DNA of 64,000 bases from Paracoccus sp. (in: a-proteobacteria) (GCF_030538495.1 NZ_JAUNTW010000008.1:1-64000); one strand, 5' to 3'; counted from the first letter of the stretch, positions 27,775 to 38,009 are shown. Numbers and translations are program-made. The notes: generated by a model from the letters alone, not told the origin.

Positions 27775-28689
27775 TCACGCAACCGCCCCCCGCAGCATTC
27801 GTAAGGGTTCGGTCCGCGACAGGCGCAGCACATGCGCCATCCATGGTTGCGCCAGATCGTTTGCGCGAACGGCGGCGTATAACCGGCGCGACACGCCGCC
27901 GCGTCCCAGCGGCAGCATCGCCAGTTCGGGATTGGCCTGTTCACGGCGCAGCACCCAGTCGGGCATCACCGCAACGCCATGCCCGGACGCGACCAGCATC
28001 AGCGACACCGCGGTCAGTTCGACGGTGCGTTGATGCGCGGGTTCCACGCCTGCGGGGGTCAGAAACTGGCTGAACACATCCAGACGCGCCCGGTCCATGG
28101 GATAGGTGATCAGCGTTTCGGTCGCCAGATCGGCGGGATCGGCCCAGCCTTTGGCCACCAGCGGATGACCGGCGGGAACAACCAGCGTCGGCGAATAATC
28201 AAACAGCGGCTGAAAGGTGATGTCGGGCAAATCCTCGGGGTCGGATGAGATCACGAAATCAACCTGTTCCCGCACCAAAGCGGGCAGAGCGCCAAAGGCC
28301 AGACGCTGCCGGATGTCCACGTCAATATCGGGCCAGGCGCGGCGGAAAATATCCAAGACCGGCAACAGCCAGTCAAAGCAGGCGTGACATTCCATGGCGA
28401 TATGCAGCCGCCCCACGCGGCCCGCCGTCACGCCGCGAAATTCGGCTTCGGTCGCAGAGACCAGCGGCAACACCTGTTCGGCCAGCCGCAACAGCCGCAT
28501 CCCCGCCGCCGACAGCCGCATCGGTTTCGCGCGGCGCACGAATAATTCGACGCCGGCCTGTTCCTCTAACGCTTTGATCTGATGGGACAGGGCGGATTGC
28601 GTGATGTTCAGCACATCCGCTGCGCGCGCCAGACCGCCCTGTTCATGGATCGCGCGGACCGTCCGCAGATGTCGCAATTCAAGATGCAT
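27775..28689 (-). CDS. metR: LysR-family regulator MetR
   Basis: 304 residues. The N-terminal winged HTH is LRHLRTVRAIHEQGGLARAADVLNITQSALSHQIKALEEQ. The effector domain contains ECHACFDWLLPVLDIFR, close to the MetR-specific segment involved in homocysteine response, and lies divergently next to metF, a typical MetR target. It is therefore expected to activate metF and other methionine genes with homocysteine as co-activator. The intergenic operator lies at 28690-28778. Confidence 0.88.
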   Translation of the reverse strand: MHLELRHLRTVRAIHEQGGLARAADVLNITQSALSHQIKALEEQAGVELFVRRAKPMRLSAAGMRLLRLAEQVLPLVSATEAEFRGVTAGRVGRLHIAMECHACFDWLLPVLDIFRRAWPDIDVDIRQRLAFGALPALVREQVDFVISSDPEDLPDITFQPLFDYSPTLVVPAGHPLVAKGWADPADLATETLITYPMDRARLDVFSQFLTPAGVEPAHQRTVELTAVSLMLVASGHGVAVMPDWVLRREQANPELAMLPLGRGGVSRRLYAAVRANDLAQPWMAHVLRLSRTEPLRMLRGAVA

Positions 28690-28697
28690 GAGCCGCC

Positions 28698-28714
28698 TTC
28701 AAGTTCATGTTGAA
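28698..28714. promoter_or_regulatory. Candidate MetR operator between metR and metF
   Basis: TTCAA (28698-28702) and TTGAA (28710-28714) form an inverted repeat with a 7-nt spacer, 8 bp upstream of the metR start and 64 bp upstream of metF. It is a LysR-type dyad but not an exact match to the enterobacterial TGAA-N5-TTCA consensus. Confidence 0.45.
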
Positions 28715-28778
28715 CATTATGAATTTGTCTCACGCTTGGGGGTGTGACACAAGGCGGGCAACAAAATAAGGATTCGCT

Positions 28779-29642
28779 ATGACCGCCGCGCCGCAGATCA
28801 GTTTGGAATTTTTCCCGCCGCAGACTTTGGATGCGTCGTTCCGGTTGTGGGAAACCGCGCGCGCTTTGGCGCCGCTGTCGCCGGATTTCGTATCCGTGAC
28901 CTATGGCGCGGGCGGCACCACGCGCAAACTGACGCACGAAGCCGTGACCACGATCAGCCGCCATTACGGGTTGCAGGTCGCCGCCCACCTGACCTGTGTC
29001 GAGGCGACCCGCGACGACACCATGAAGATCGTGCAGGATTATGCCGATGCGGGCGTTCACCAGATTGTCGCGCTGCGCGGGGATGCGCCCAAGGGGCAGA
29101 CCCGGTTCACGCCGCATCCTGACGGGTTCGCGAACTCGATCGAATTGATCGAGGCGATTGCCGCGCGGGGCGATATGACGATCCGCGTCGGCGCCTATCC
29201 CGAACCGCATCCCGACAGCGCCGATACCGATGCCGATGTGGCGTGGCTGAAACGCAAAATCGACGCGGGCGCGGACAGCGCGATTACGCAGTTTTTCTTT
29301 GACGCTGATACGTTTTTCCGGTTCCGCGACAAATGCGCGGCGGCGGGGATCTCGGCCCCGATCCTGCCGGGGATTTTGCCGATCCAAAGCTGGGCGGGAA
29401 CGAAACGGTTCGCCGCGACCTGCAACACCACCGTGCCGCAATGGGCCGAAGATGCGTTCAGCGCCGCCGACGCCGCCGATCATCCGGCACTGGCGACCGA
29501 TATGTGCGTCGATCTGTGCCAGAAACTGATCGCGGGCGGCGTGGACCGGCTGCATTTTTACACGCTGAACCGGCCGGACATGACGGCGGCGGTGTGTTCG
29601 GCTTTGGGCGTGGTGGCGGATAAATCGCGGGCCGTGGCGTGA
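28779..29642 (+). CDS. metF: 5,10-methylenetetrahydrofolate reductase
   Basis: 287 residues. The TIM-barrel flavoprotein motifs are present: ISLEFFPPQT with the catalytic glutamate, FVSVTYGAGGTTR, HLTCVEATRDD, IVALRGDAPKGQ and AITQFFFDADTFFRF. It makes 5-methyl-THF for methionine synthesis. It is transcribed divergently from metR and is followed by a copy of the dispersed terminator-like element. Confidence 0.96.
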   Translation: MTAAPQISLEFFPPQTLDASFRLWETARALAPLSPDFVSVTYGAGGTTRKLTHEAVTTISRHYGLQVAAHLTCVEATRDDTMKIVQDYADAGVHQIVALRGDAPKGQTRFTPHPDGFANSIELIEAIAARGDMTIRVGAYPEPHPDSADTDADVAWLKRKIDAGADSAITQFFFDADTFFRFRDKCAAAGISAPILPGILPIQSWAGTKRFAATCNTTVPQWAEDAFSAADAADHPALATDMCVDLCQKLIAGGVDRLHFYTLNRPDMTAAVCSALGVVADKSRAVA

Positions 29643-29652
29643 TGGGGTGAGG

Positions 29653-29703
29653 CTGGGGGCTTCGCGCCCCCAGACCCCCGCGGGATATTTTTGCACAGAA
29701 GAT
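29653..29703 (+). repeat. Dispersed 3'-end element, copy A (after metF)
   Basis: A perfect 8-bp stem (CTGGGGGC 29653-29660 / GCCCCCAG 29666-29673, loop TTCGC) is followed by CCCGCGGGATATTTT and the conserved tail GCACAGAAGAT ending at 29703. It lies 10 bp after the metF stop and 9 bp before the end of the convergent DUF2235 gene, and probably terminates metF transcription. Confidence 0.8.
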
Positions 29704-29711
29704 TTGTGGCG

Positions 29712-30728
29712 TTACGCCCGGCGTCGGATGGGGGTTGCGGCGTCATCGGTCAGGTGGCCGGTCAGCAATGCGGGGCCGGGATAGGGGCGCGGCACGGTTT
29801 CGTGCAGTGATTCGTTGTCGTATTGGCCGGCCAGACGTGGGGCGCGGACCAGAAACGCCTTGCCCCAGTTGCGCCATGATCCGACGGATGGCGATGTGGG
29901 GTCGGTGGTCATATGCGCGCGCCAGTTATCGGGCAGCGGCAGGCCCAGCGTTTCGGCGCGGTCCAGCATCCAGACCAGCGGGATATTGGCCAGCGGGCGC
30001 GCGGGTTCATATCCGCCCAACTGCCCGCCGATGTCGCCATGTGCGCCGCGAAACCAGACCTGTTCCACCCGCATATCGCCCGCATCATCCCATAAGAGCG
30101 GCGCGAAGGCCGCCCTTGTTTCATCCAAGGCGAGCGCGTGAAAGCCGTGTTCGACTCCGTCCCCCAGATGCGCGTCGTGGAACCGGAACCGGGGTTCGGT
30201 CAGCATCCACAACAGCGGCAGCCGCAGCCCGAAGGCGGTGACGGTATCGAAGCAGCCGACCATGCGGATGGGGGATGCGGCATGGCAGCGGCGGCGGTGA
30301 AAGGTGGCGATCACGCCCGGACCTGCGCCCTGCCGGTAATAGCGCCACGCCAGCCGCACATAGCGTTCCGTCGCGTATTCGGGCCGGACCAGCCCGACCC
30401 GGCCAATCATCCCCGCCAGACTGCGCGCCGCAAATGCGCCCCGCGAATAACCCAGCAAAAACACCGCGTCACCGGGACGATAGGCCCCCGCCAGCCAGCC
30501 ATAGGCGTCGATGATCCGCGCTTCAATCATCCGCCCCAGAGCCAGATCGGGCAAGGTTTGCCATCGCGCCCATTGCTGGCCCATGCCGTAATACAGCCGC
30601 AGCCCCGCGCCCTGTGCCGGTGTCAGCAGGTCACGGATGCGTCCGATGGAACTGCGCCGCCCCTGCATCAGCGATGCAAAGGTGCCGTCCATCAGGATAA
30701 CGTGGATCGTCGGGGGGCGAATCGTCAT
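29712..30728 (-). CDS. DUF2235-family alpha/beta hydrolase
   Basis: 338 residues. DUF2235 features: an N-terminal ILMDGTFAS, then AVFLLGYSRGAFAARSLAGMI with the Ser nucleophile in GYSRG (about residue 98), a VGCFDTVTAFG strand with aspartate, and VWFRGAHGDIGG, which carries the catalytic histidine. Family members include T6SS phospholipase effectors, but no secretion genes are adjacent, so a housekeeping or unknown role is equally likely. It is convergent with metF. Confidence 0.85.
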   Translation of the reverse strand: MTIRPPTIHVILMDGTFASLMQGRRSSIGRIRDLLTPAQGAGLRLYYGMGQQWARWQTLPDLALGRMIEARIIDAYGWLAGAYRPGDAVFLLGYSRGAFAARSLAGMIGRVGLVRPEYATERYVRLAWRYYRQGAGPGVIATFHRRRCHAASPIRMVGCFDTVTAFGLRLPLLWMLTEPRFRFHDAHLGDGVEHGFHALALDETRAAFAPLLWDDAGDMRVEQVWFRGAHGDIGGQLGGYEPARPLANIPLVWMLDRAETLGLPLPDNWRAHMTTDPTSPSVGSWRNWGKAFLVRAPRLAGQYDNESLHETVPRPYPGPALLTGHLTDDAATPIRRRA

Positions 30729-30768
30729 CCCCCGACGTTACCATGGTCGCGGCGTCAGACCAGATGCG

Positions 30769-31923
30769 TCAGACCAGCGACATCGCGGTCGCCCGCTGCA
30801 TATCGCCGAACCCGTTAAACCGGGTGTTCGTGACCGTCGAATAAGCTCCGGCGCCGTGGAAGATCAGATAATCCCCTTCGGCCACGTCGGCGGGCAGCGA
30901 CAATTCGCCCGGCAGACGGTCCACCGAATCGCAGGTCGGGCCGAACATCACGCGGTTCTGGCGGTCACCGGTGCGGGGGGTGCCTTGGGGGTCCACGACC
31001 TCGATCCGGTCCAGATTGCCGACGATGGGCAATTCGGTCAGCCCGCCATACACGCCGTCATTCATGAAAATCGGGCCGCCGTCGCGCACGGCCTTAACCT
31101 TAATGATCAGGGCAAAGGCATCGGCGCACAGCGCGCGGCCCGGTTCGCACACCAAGGCGGGCGCGTCATCGCCGAACATTTCCGCCGTGGTTTCGCCGAT
31201 TTTGGCAAAGATCGCGTCGAAATCGGGTTCAACCCCCTGCACGCGGAACGACGGGAAGCCGCCACCGACATTCAGCCGTTTCGCCCGCACGCCCGCCATG
31301 TCGCAAATGTCGCGCGCCACGCGGATATAGCTGTCCCACGCGATCGGGTCGGTGCATTGCGTGCCGGGGTGGAAGGTCAGCGACGGCACATAGCCGCGCG
31401 CGGCCACAGCGGCCAGCAATTCCGCCGCCAGTTCCGGCGTCGCGCCGAATTTCGACCCAAAGTCATAGGCCGCGCCCATCACCGGCAATTTGAACCGGGG
31501 CGAGATTTCGACCGGCTGCCCATCGACCGAGACCGGCACCTGTTCAAACAGCTTGTTCAATTCGGATGTGCTGTCGACGGACCAGGCCAGAATCCCGGCA
31601 TCAACCGCGGCTTTGATTTCGGTGCGCGACCGGACGGGGTTGTGGTAATGGCGCGCGGCACCGGGTGCCATGCGGCCGATCAGGTCAATTTCCCACGGCG
31701 ACGCGACGTCAAACCCGCGCAGACCGGCGGTGACCAGATTTTGAATCACGGCCTCATCCGGGTTGGATTTCACGGCATAGGTGACCAGCCCCGGAAAGCC
31801 ATTCAGAAACAACCGCGCCCGTTCCTGCAAAACGGTGGGGGCAAAGACCATGACCGGATCTTCGGGGGCAAGGCGGCGGATGATGTCGGCCGGGTTGTCC
31901 CAGACGGTCTTATGTTCTTCCAT
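30769..31923 (-). CDS. Ornithine/lysine decarboxylase, PLP fold type III
   Basis: 384 residues. The PLP lysine is K52 in TYAVKSNPD, with HPGTQCTDP, the glycine loop LNVGGGFPSF, EPGRALCADAFALI and the late MFGPTCDSVD containing the active-site cysteine and aspartate. This is the alanine-racemase-like ornithine decarboxylase family, so the expected product is putrescine (or cadaverine), not diaminopimelate decarboxylation. It is divergent from an Lrp-type regulator that probably controls it. Confidence 0.9.
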   Translation of the reverse strand: MEEHKTVWDNPADIIRRLAPEDPVMVFAPTVLQERARLFLNGFPGLVTYAVKSNPDEAVIQNLVTAGLRGFDVASPWEIDLIGRMAPGAARHYHNPVRSRTEIKAAVDAGILAWSVDSTSELNKLFEQVPVSVDGQPVEISPRFKLPVMGAAYDFGSKFGATPELAAELLAAVAARGYVPSLTFHPGTQCTDPIAWDSYIRVARDICDMAGVRAKRLNVGGGFPSFRVQGVEPDFDAIFAKIGETTAEMFGDDAPALVCEPGRALCADAFALIIKVKAVRDGGPIFMNDGVYGGLTELPIVGNLDRIEVVDPQGTPRTGDRQNRVMFGPTCDSVDRLPGELSLPADVAEGDYLIFHGAGAYSTVTNTRFNGFGDMQRATAMSLV

Positions 31924-32065
31924 TGCGGTTCCTTTCGCGCGGGGTCAGCGTTTCAAAACAGAATGGCGCTTTTCGGTTCCGATTTCACCGATGAAAAGGG
32001 TAGAATCGCGCGCAACTGTCGTTATTATGCCGAAAATCATGTCAATTTGACGAAATGGGCGCGCA
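31924..32065. promoter_or_regulatory. Divergent promoter region, decarboxylase / Lrp-type regulator
   Basis: The 142-bp spacer is clearly AT-richer than its surroundings. GTCAA-T-TTGAC (32041-32051) is a perfect 11-bp dyad 14 bp before the regulator ATG, a plausible autoregulatory Lrp-type site. Confidence 0.4.
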
Positions 32066-32497
32066 ATGGACGATCTGGACCGAAATATCGTGGCGCAATT
32101 GTCCGGCGATGCGCGGCTGTCGGTGGCGGTGCTGGCGCGGCGGCTTAAGGTGGCGCGGTCCACCGTGCAGGCGCGGCTGGAACGGTTGGAAAGCACCGGC
32201 ATCATCGCGGGCTACACCCTGCGGCTGGGCAACACTGCGCAGGCGGGCCGCATCCGCGCCACCGTGTTGCTGGCGACCGAACCGCGCAGCCTGCCCGCGA
32301 TTTTGCCGCGCCTGCGGGTGCTGCCGCAGGTCGAACGCATCCACACCACCAGCGGGCGGATTGATCTGCTGCTGCAACTGGTCGCAGATTCCACGGCGGA
32401 ACTGGACGACACGCTGGACCGCATCGGCGGGATTGAAGGCGTCCGGTCGTCCGAAAGCCTGATCCATCTGTCAACCAAACTGGACCGCGCGACCTAA
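32066..32497 (+). CDS. Lrp/AsnC-family regulator
   Basis: 143 residues. The N-terminal HTH is LDRNIVAQLSGDARLSVAVLARRLKVARSTVQARLERLESTGIIAGY, the standard AsnC arrangement; the C-terminal RAM ligand domain (VLLATEPRSLPAILPRLRVLPQVERIHTTSGRIDLLLQLVADSTAELDDTL) follows. It faces the ornithine/lysine decarboxylase gene across a shared promoter region, so an amino acid or polyamine effector is likely. The 3' end overlaps the convergent DUF1992 gene by 4 bases. Confidence 0.92.
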   Translation: MDDLDRNIVAQLSGDARLSVAVLARRLKVARSTVQARLERLESTGIIAGYTLRLGNTAQAGRIRATVLLATEPRSLPAILPRLRVLPQVERIHTTSGRIDLLLQLVADSTAELDDTLDRIGGIEGVRSSESLIHLSTKLDRAT

Positions 32498-32814
32498 CGC
32501 GCAAACCTCCGCCGCGCATCGGCGGCGATGTTCTGTTTTAACTCGGTCAGGGCAATGCGGCGGGACAGAGCGGCGCGCTCGGTCGGGTCGTCGATCTGGG
32601 CCAGGGTCGCCCGCATCGCGGCCACGTCCTTGGCGTGCTGAATCTCGGGCGGCAGATAACCGCTATCGGCCATCATCCGATGCAGCACGTCATCGGCGCT
32701 TTCGCGCAGGCGTTCAGGGTCCAGCGGACGACCTTCGCCCGCCAGCCCGCGCAAGTCGCCCCGCGCCTCGGCGGCATCAATCTGGCGCTGCGCCACGCGT
32801 TCAAACCAATGCAC
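32494..32814 (-). CDS. DUF1992 (DnaJC28-type) protein
   Basis: 106 residues from a GTG at 32814 with a GGGGGG stretch just upstream; a TTG seven codons earlier (32835) is the alternative. The DUF1992 core is HWFERVAQRQIDAAEARGDLRGLAGEGRPLD, with the conserved GxGxPL loop, and a basic helical C-terminus (ELKQNIAADARRRFAR). The family is widespread and functionally uncharacterised. It lies downstream of valS with a copy of the dispersed element in between. Confidence 0.85.
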   Translation of the reverse strand: MHWFERVAQRQIDAAEARGDLRGLAGEGRPLDPERLRESADDVLHRMMADSGYLPPEIQHAKDVAAMRATLAQIDDPTERAALSRRIALTELKQNIAADARRRFAR

Positions 32815-32843
32815 CCGCCCCCCAAACTGACGCAACCGCGCCT

Positions 32844-32906
32844 ATCTTCTGTGCGTAAATATCCCCGCCGGAGGCATCCGCACCCACAGCCTCACGCCAC
32901 GGATGC
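32844..32906 (-). repeat. Dispersed 3'-end element, copy B (after valS)
   Basis: Read on the minus strand: a 7-bp stem (GCATCCG, complement of 32900-32906; CGGATGC, complement of 32874-32880), then CTCCGGCGGGGATATTT and the tail GCACAGAAGAT ending at 32844. It lies 10 bp after the valS stop and shares orientation with valS. Confidence 0.78.
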
Positions 32907-32915
32907 GGATTGCGC

Positions 32916-35777
32916 TTACATCGCCGCCAGCTGATCCAAGGCCGCACGCAGGCGGGCCAGATCGTCGTCAAGCGCGGCCAGTTTGGCCTGCGTTTCCTCG
33001 ATCACCTCGGCATCGGCGTTTTCGACGAATTTCGGGTTCGCCAGACGCCCGCGCAGACCGCCCGCGTCTTTTTCGGCCTTGGCAACGGATTTTTGCAACC
33101 GTGCGGTTTCGGCGGCCACGTCGATCACGTCCCCGATGGGCAGGGCGAATGACGCGCCCGCAGCCGACACCGCGATCATGCCGCGCGCCGCAGCGCCATC
33201 CACCGGCGCATTGACCCGCGCCAGCCGTTCGATCAGCGGGCTGTTCGCCGTCAGCGCCGCACGGGCGGCGTCATCGGCCTGCGTCACGATCAGGTCCAGC
33301 TTGGCCCCCGCCGGAACGCCCATTTGCGCGCGGGCGGACCGCACCGATTCAATCACCGCGATGACCCAGTTCATTTCCCGGTCGGCATCGGCGTTGATCA
33401 ACTCGGCCCCGTATTCCGGCCAGTCGCCATGAACCAGCATCCCGGCGCGGTCGCCGGTCAGAGACCACAATTCTTCGGTCACAAACGGCATGATCGGATG
33501 CAACAGAGTATAACACTGATCCAGCACCCAGCCCATCGTGGCCCGCGTTTCATCGGCATAGTCGCCGTCAAACAAAGGCTTGGCGAATTCCACATACCAA
33601 TCGCAGACCTTGCCCCAGACAAACGCATACAACCCCGTCGCCGCGTCGTTGAACCGGTATGCGGTCAGCGCGTCGTCGGTGGCCATGCGGATGCGCGCCA
33701 CTTCGCTGATGATCCAGCGGTTGACGGTGTGCTGCGGGTCGGGCCGCGCCGCGCCGCCGCGCACGCCGTTCATTTCGGCAAAGCGTGTCGCGTTCCAGAT
33801 TTTCGTGACAAAGTTGCGGTTGCCCTCGACATGCTTCGGCCCCAGTTTGGGGTCGCGGCCCATAGCGGCCATGCTGGTCAGCGTAAACCGCAGCGCGTCG
33901 GCGCCGAAATCGTCGATCAGGGTCAGGGGATCAATCACGTTCCCCTTGGATTTCGACATTTTCGCGCCTTTTTCGTCGCGCACCAGCCCGTGAACGTAAA
34001 CGGTGCGGAACGGCACATCCTTGGCGACCTCAAGCTGCATCATCATCATCCGGGCGACCCAGAAAAAGATGATGTCAAAGCCCGTGACCAACACGTCGGT
34101 CGGGAAATAGCGTTTCAGCTCTGCCGTGTCATTCGGCCAGCCCAGCGTTCCCAGCGGCCACAGGCCGGAACTGAACCAGGTATCCAGAACGTCGGGATCG
34201 CGGGTCAGGGTTTTGCCGGGGGCTTGGGCCTGCGCCTCGGCCTCGGTCGCGGCGCAGTATTGGTTGCCGTCGTCATCATACCACACCGGGATCTGATGGC
34301 CCCACCACAGTTGGCGGGAAATCGTCCACGGTTCGATGTTTTCCAGCCAGTTGAAATACACCTTTTTATGCTGTTCGGGCAGAATCTGGGTGCGGCCGTC
34401 GCGCACGGCCTCCAATGCTGGGCCAACGATGCGTTGCGTATCGACGAACCACTGATCGGTCAGCATGGGTTCGATCACCACGCCGGACCGGTCGCCAAAG
34501 GGTTGCATGATCGGTTTCGCGTCCACCACGGGGCGGCGTTCCAGATGTTCGGCCCCGGTTTCGCGGTCGATTTCTTTGTGCAGATAGGTGACGGCCAGAC
34601 CCTCGGCGGTGATGTCGTCGATCACCGCGCGGCGGGCATCGAACCGGTCCAACCCGCGCAGATGTTCGGGAACCAGATTGACGTTCGACACATCGCCCAC
34701 ATCTTCGCCCCGCGCCGCACGGGACGCAATCGCGGCGCTGTCGGCATAGCTGAGACCGTCCGCGCGCATCGCCCCGCGCGTATCCAGCAACGCATAGAGC
34801 GGGATGTTATTGCGCATCGCCACGCCGTAATCGTTGAAATCATGCGCGCCGGTGATTTTCACCGCGCCGGAACCGAAATGCGGGTCGGGATAGTCGTCGG
34901 TGATGATCGGGATCAGGCGGCGTTGTTCGCGCGGACCGACCGGAATTTCGCACAGCTTGCCCACAATCGGGGCATAGCGCGCATCGTCGGGATGAACCGC
35001 AACCGCGCCGTCGCCCAGCATGGTTTCGGGCCGCGTCGTTGCGATGCTGATATAGTCGCGGGTTTCGCGCAGCGTCACATTCCCGTCGGCGTCCCGTTCG
35101 ATGTATTCATAGGTCTCGCCCCCGGCCAGAGGGTATTTGAAATGCCACATATGGCCCGGCGTTTCGCGGTTTTCGACCTCAAGATCGCTGATCGCGGTTT
35201 CGAAATGCGGATCCCAGTTCACCAGCCGTTTGCCGCGATAAATGATGCCCTTGTTATACAGGTCAACAAAGACGCGGATCACGGCGTCGTGGAAATTGCC
35301 ATCTTCGCCCGCAGGGGCGCCGGGCGCGCCGGACATGGTAAAGGCGTTGCGCGACCAATCGCAGGATGCCCCCAGCCGTTTCAACTGATGGATGATCGTG
35401 CCGCCGGATTCCTGTTTCCACGACCACACCTTTTCCAGAAAGGCGTCGCGGCCAATGTCGCGCCGGTTGGGTTCCTGGCGTTCGGCCATCTGGCGTTCCA
35501 CCACCATCTGGGTGGCGATGCCCGCATGGTCTTGCCCCGGCTGCCACAGCGTATCAAAGCCCCGCATCCGGTGCCAGCGGACCAGAATATCCTGCAAGGT
35601 GTTGTTCAGCGCGTGGCCGATATGCAGGCTGCCGGTGACGTTGGGGGGCGGGATCATGACGGTAAAGGTCTCGGCCCGTTTGGCATTCGCCCCGGCGGCA
35701 AAGGCGCCCATGCGTTCCCAATCCGCCGCAATGCGCGATTCCGCAGTCGCGGCGTCAAAACTTTTGTCCATCGTCAT
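32916..35777 (-). CDS. valS: Valyl-tRNA synthetase
   Basis: 953 residues from the ATG at 35777, which has AAGGGG at good spacing; a longer frame upstream has arginine/proline-rich non-family sequence. Class I signatures are HIGH at 52-55 ([16 protein letters not shown]) and KMSKS near residue 605. The editing domain ([17 protein letters not shown]) and a C-terminal coiled coil ([26 protein letters not shown]) complete the ValRS layout. It charges tRNA-Val. Confidence 0.98.
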   Translation of the reverse strand: MTMDKSFDAATAESRIAADWERMGAFAAGANAKRAETFTVMIPPPNVTGSLHIGHALNNTLQDILVRWHRMRGFDTLWQPGQDHAGIATQMVVERQMAERQEPNRRDIGRDAFLEKVWSWKQESGGTIIHQLKRLGASCDWSRNAFTMSGAPGAPAGEDGNFHDAVIRVFVDLYNKGIIYRGKRLVNWDPHFETAISDLEVENRETPGHMWHFKYPLAGGETYEYIERDADGNVTLRETRDYISIATTRPETMLGDGAVAVHPDDARYAPIVGKLCEIPVGPREQRRLIPIITDDYPDPHFGSGAVKITGAHDFNDYGVAMRNNIPLYALLDTRGAMRADGLSYADSAAIASRAARGEDVGDVSNVNLVPEHLRGLDRFDARRAVIDDITAEGLAVTYLHKEIDRETGAEHLERRPVVDAKPIMQPFGDRSGVVIEPMLTDQWFVDTQRIVGPALEAVRDGRTQILPEQHKKVYFNWLENIEPWTISRQLWWGHQIPVWYDDDGNQYCAATEAEAQAQAPGKTLTRDPDVLDTWFSSGLWPLGTLGWPNDTAELKRYFPTDVLVTGFDIIFFWVARMMMMQLEVAKDVPFRTVYVHGLVRDEKGAKMSKSKGNVIDPLTLIDDFGADALRFTLTSMAAMGRDPKLGPKHVEGNRNFVTKIWNATRFAEMNGVRGGAARPDPQHTVNRWIISEVARIRMATDDALTAYRFNDAATGLYAFVWGKVCDWYVEFAKPLFDGDYADETRATMGWVLDQCYTLLHPIMPFVTEELWSLTGDRAGMLVHGDWPEYGAELINADADREMNWVIAVIESVRSARAQMGVPAGAKLDLIVTQADDAARAALTANSPLIERLARVNAPVDGAAARGMIAVSAAGASFALPIGDVIDVAAETARLQKSVAKAEKDAGGLRGRLANPKFVENADAEVIEETQAKLAALDDDLARLRAALDQLAAM

Positions 35778-35842
35778 TTTTGTTCCCCTTGGCGTTGCGT
35801 TTGGGATAACGGGTGATCGGGAAAAGGCCAAGGGGGCGGGCG

Positions 35843-36817
35843 ATGCAACGCATAGTGGAACGCGCGATTGACGGGCGATTCGTGACCGGGGCGGCGGTGT
35901 CGATGGCAAAGGGCGCGCAGGAATGGCATCTGGGCGCGGGCGATCTGACCTCGGATCGCGCGTTTTTCGCCGCATCGGCGACGAAGCTGTGCGTCACTGC
36001 GCTGATGCTGCGCGGGCAGGCTGATGGGCTGTGGCGGCTGGACGATCCGGCGGGCGCGCATCTGCCGGGCGTTGATCTGCGCGGGTTGGACCTGACCGGG
36101 GTCAGGCTGCGCGATCTGATGGCGCATACCAGCGGGCTGGCCGATTATTTCGACGCGGTTGTGGGTGATTTGCGCGCGGGGCGGGATCGGGCGTGGGGAT
36201 TGCCCGAGGTGCTGGACATCGCGCGCAACAAAGGCCCCGTCGCCCGCCCCGGCGATCTGCGTCGCGCGCGGTATTCCGACACGAATTATCAATTGCTGGG
36301 GCGCGTGATTGAGGTTGCGCAGGGTGCGCCCTTTGCCGCGATCTGCCGCGATCACCTGTTTGCGCCGCTGGGGCTGGCGCAGACATGGATTTACGACGAT
36401 GCGGGCGATACGCGGCCCGCGCCGCTGCGGTTTGGGCCGCGCGTCGTGGACATTCCCCGAGCCATGGCCAGCACGCAGGCCGATGGCGGCATGGTCACCA
36501 CAACGCGCGACGGGCTGGCCTTTCTGCGCGGGTTTTTCGGCGGGGCGTTTTTTGATCCGGGCGATCTGGCGGAGCTGATGGAGTGGCGACCGATGTTTTT
36601 TCCGCTGGACTATGGCACCGGGCTGATGCGGTTCGCACTGCCGCGCATCCTGACCGGGTTTCGGCGGCAAGAGCCTCTGATCGGTCATAGCGGGCTGAAC
36701 GGGACGCTGCTCTTCGCCGCCCCGTCCAGTGGTTTTTTTATCGCGCTGACCACGAACCAAGCGCAGCGCCCCGGAGCGGGGTTCCGTCTGGCGGCCAAGC
36801 TGCGGGCGCGGGTTTGA
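35843..36817 (+). CDS. Serine hydrolase, class C beta-lactamase-like
   Basis: 324 residues. The SxxK motif is S45-A-T-K48 in [14 protein letters not shown]; the second motif position reads [10 protein letters not shown] (YSD where YxN is usual), and HSGLNG near residue 285 replaces KTG. This is the pattern of serine hydrolases and D-peptidase/esterase-like proteins, not true AmpC. No signal peptide is visible, so it may be cytoplasmic. The final codons (RARV, stop) belong to a sequence identical to the end of the AraC-type gene at 38987 (see the repeat entries). It is divergent from valS. Confidence 0.82.
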   Translation: MQRIVERAIDGRFVTGAAVSMAKGAQEWHLGAGDLTSDRAFFAASATKLCVTALMLRGQADGLWRLDDPAGAHLPGVDLRGLDLTGVRLRDLMAHTSGLADYFDAVVGDLRAGRDRAWGLPEVLDIARNKGPVARPGDLRRARYSDTNYQLLGRVIEVAQGAPFAAICRDHLFAPLGLAQTWIYDDAGDTRPAPLRFGPRVVDIPRAMASTQADGGMVTTTRDGLAFLRGFFGGAFFDPGDLAELMEWRPMFFPLDYGTGLMRFALPRILTGFRRQEPLIGHSGLNGTLLFAAPSSGFFIALTTNQAQRPGAGFRLAAKLRARV

Positions 36818-36830
36818 TCCCCGACGGGGG

Positions 36831-36882
36831 CGCCGGAGGCGGGTGCGGGTGCCTCCGGCGGGGATATTTTGGCACAGAAGAT
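36831..36882 (+). repeat. Dispersed 3'-end element, copy C
   Basis: A perfect 10-bp stem (CGCCGGAGGC 36831-36840 / GCCTCCGGCG 36851-36860, 10-nt loop) is followed by GGGATATTTT and tail GCACAGAAGAT ending at 36882. It lies between the ends of convergent genes. Upstream identity with copy D extends back to 36802, inside the serine hydrolase gene. Confidence 0.85.
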
Positions 36883-36894
36883 ATGTGGGCGGTG

Positions 36895-37887
36895 CTATAG
36901 TCCAAGCGCGTCGGCGATGTCTGCGATTAGTGCGTTGTGCGTGGCGGCGCGGTCAGTGCCGGGGGGATCGGTGCAAATCGGGTCGTCGTCATCCTGTTCC
37001 AGCAGCATGGCCCCCTGTTCCGTGCAGACCCTCAGAAAGGTGAAATGGAACGCGGGCGCAAATTCGGAATAGGTTGCGCCGGGGATGCGGGCGATCAGGT
37101 TGTGGCCATCCGGTCCGACATCGGTAGCCTTCATGCGCGTTTCGGCATCGCCCAGATTGATGAAATGGATCGGTGCTGTGTCGGTCAGGTCGGCAACCGC
37201 GCCGCCAAAGCCCGGATCGACCGCGACGGCGTGGCTTATGCGGGGGTCGCGGGTGGTGTCGCCAAAACCGCGGGCGGTGCTGAAATCCACCCCTCCGCGC
37301 AGGAACCAGCCGCAATCGGCGGCGTCGGGTCCGGTGGTGCAGTTGGCCTGTTGCGTTGCGCCGTCAAACCGGACGCCCGCCAGATTCAACGCCGTGGCGC
37401 CCCCCAGCGAAAAGCCCAGGACCGACACCCGCTCCGGGTCGATAAAGGGGGCAAAGGACGGGTCGGCCAGAGCCGCGTCCAGTGCCGCGGTCAGGTCATT
37501 GGCCCGCGCGGCAAGGTCGGTCGAGCGGCGGGGCGAGCTGTCGCCGCTGGTCGATCCGGGGTGATTGACGGCCAGCACAATCGCGCCGCGCTGCGCCAGA
37601 CCTGATGACAGCCAGCCCAGACCGTCGGCATTGCCGCCCGATCCATGCGACAGCAGCACCAGCGGATGCGCCCCCGGCGCAATCGGCGCGCCGACAAAGG
37701 CCGGCGTCGGTTCAAACAGCGCATTGCCGCCAATCGGCATCACATAACTGCGCCCGCCCGCCGGATACCAGACCGAAGCCGCGACCGGCCGCGCCCGATG
37801 CGCCGCATCCAGATCAAAGCGGTCATAGCCCGCAATATCCGCCGCGGCGGGGGTAGCCAGAATCAGGGTGATTGCGATGTGTTTCAT
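36895..37887 (-). CDS. Secreted dienelactone/PAF-acetylhydrolase-like alpha/beta hydrolase
   Basis: 330 residues from the ATG at 37887, supported by GAGGA upstream and by a clean signal peptide (MKHIAITLILATPAAA). Core features: LVLLSHGSGGNADG oxyanion loop, LAVNHPGSTSG, nucleophile elbow VSVLGFSLGGATALNLAG (GFSLG), AVDPGFGG with a candidate catalytic acid, and a late histidine. Several cysteines (NCTTGPDAADCGW) suit a periplasmic location. It lies divergently next to a membrane-anchored AraC regulator. Confidence 0.82.
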   Translation of the reverse strand: MKHIAITLILATPAAADIAGYDRFDLDAAHRARPVAASVWYPAGGRSYVMPIGGNALFEPTPAFVGAPIAPGAHPLVLLSHGSGGNADGLGWLSSGLAQRGAIVLAVNHPGSTSGDSSPRRSTDLAARANDLTAALDAALADPSFAPFIDPERVSVLGFSLGGATALNLAGVRFDGATQQANCTTGPDAADCGWFLRGGVDFSTARGFGDTTRDPRISHAVAVDPGFGGAVADLTDTAPIHFINLGDAETRMKATDVGPDGHNLIARIPGATYSEFAPAFHFTFLRVCTEQGAMLLEQDDDDPICTDPPGTDRAATHNALIADIADALGL

Positions 37888-38009
37888 GGTGTCCTCTGAT
37901 GTGTTGGATGGGGTCAGGATGGGGGATTGCGGCGGCTGTGGCGTCCCAGATCCCGGATTCAGTTCGCCACTATCGCGATTTCGGACCATAACCGGGCCAG
38001 AGGTGATTC

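Noticed and set aside
33324..35816. Long plus-strand open frame (830 codons) across valS
   Set aside because: Antisense to valS with typical shadow composition; ValRS motifs on the minus strand are decisive.
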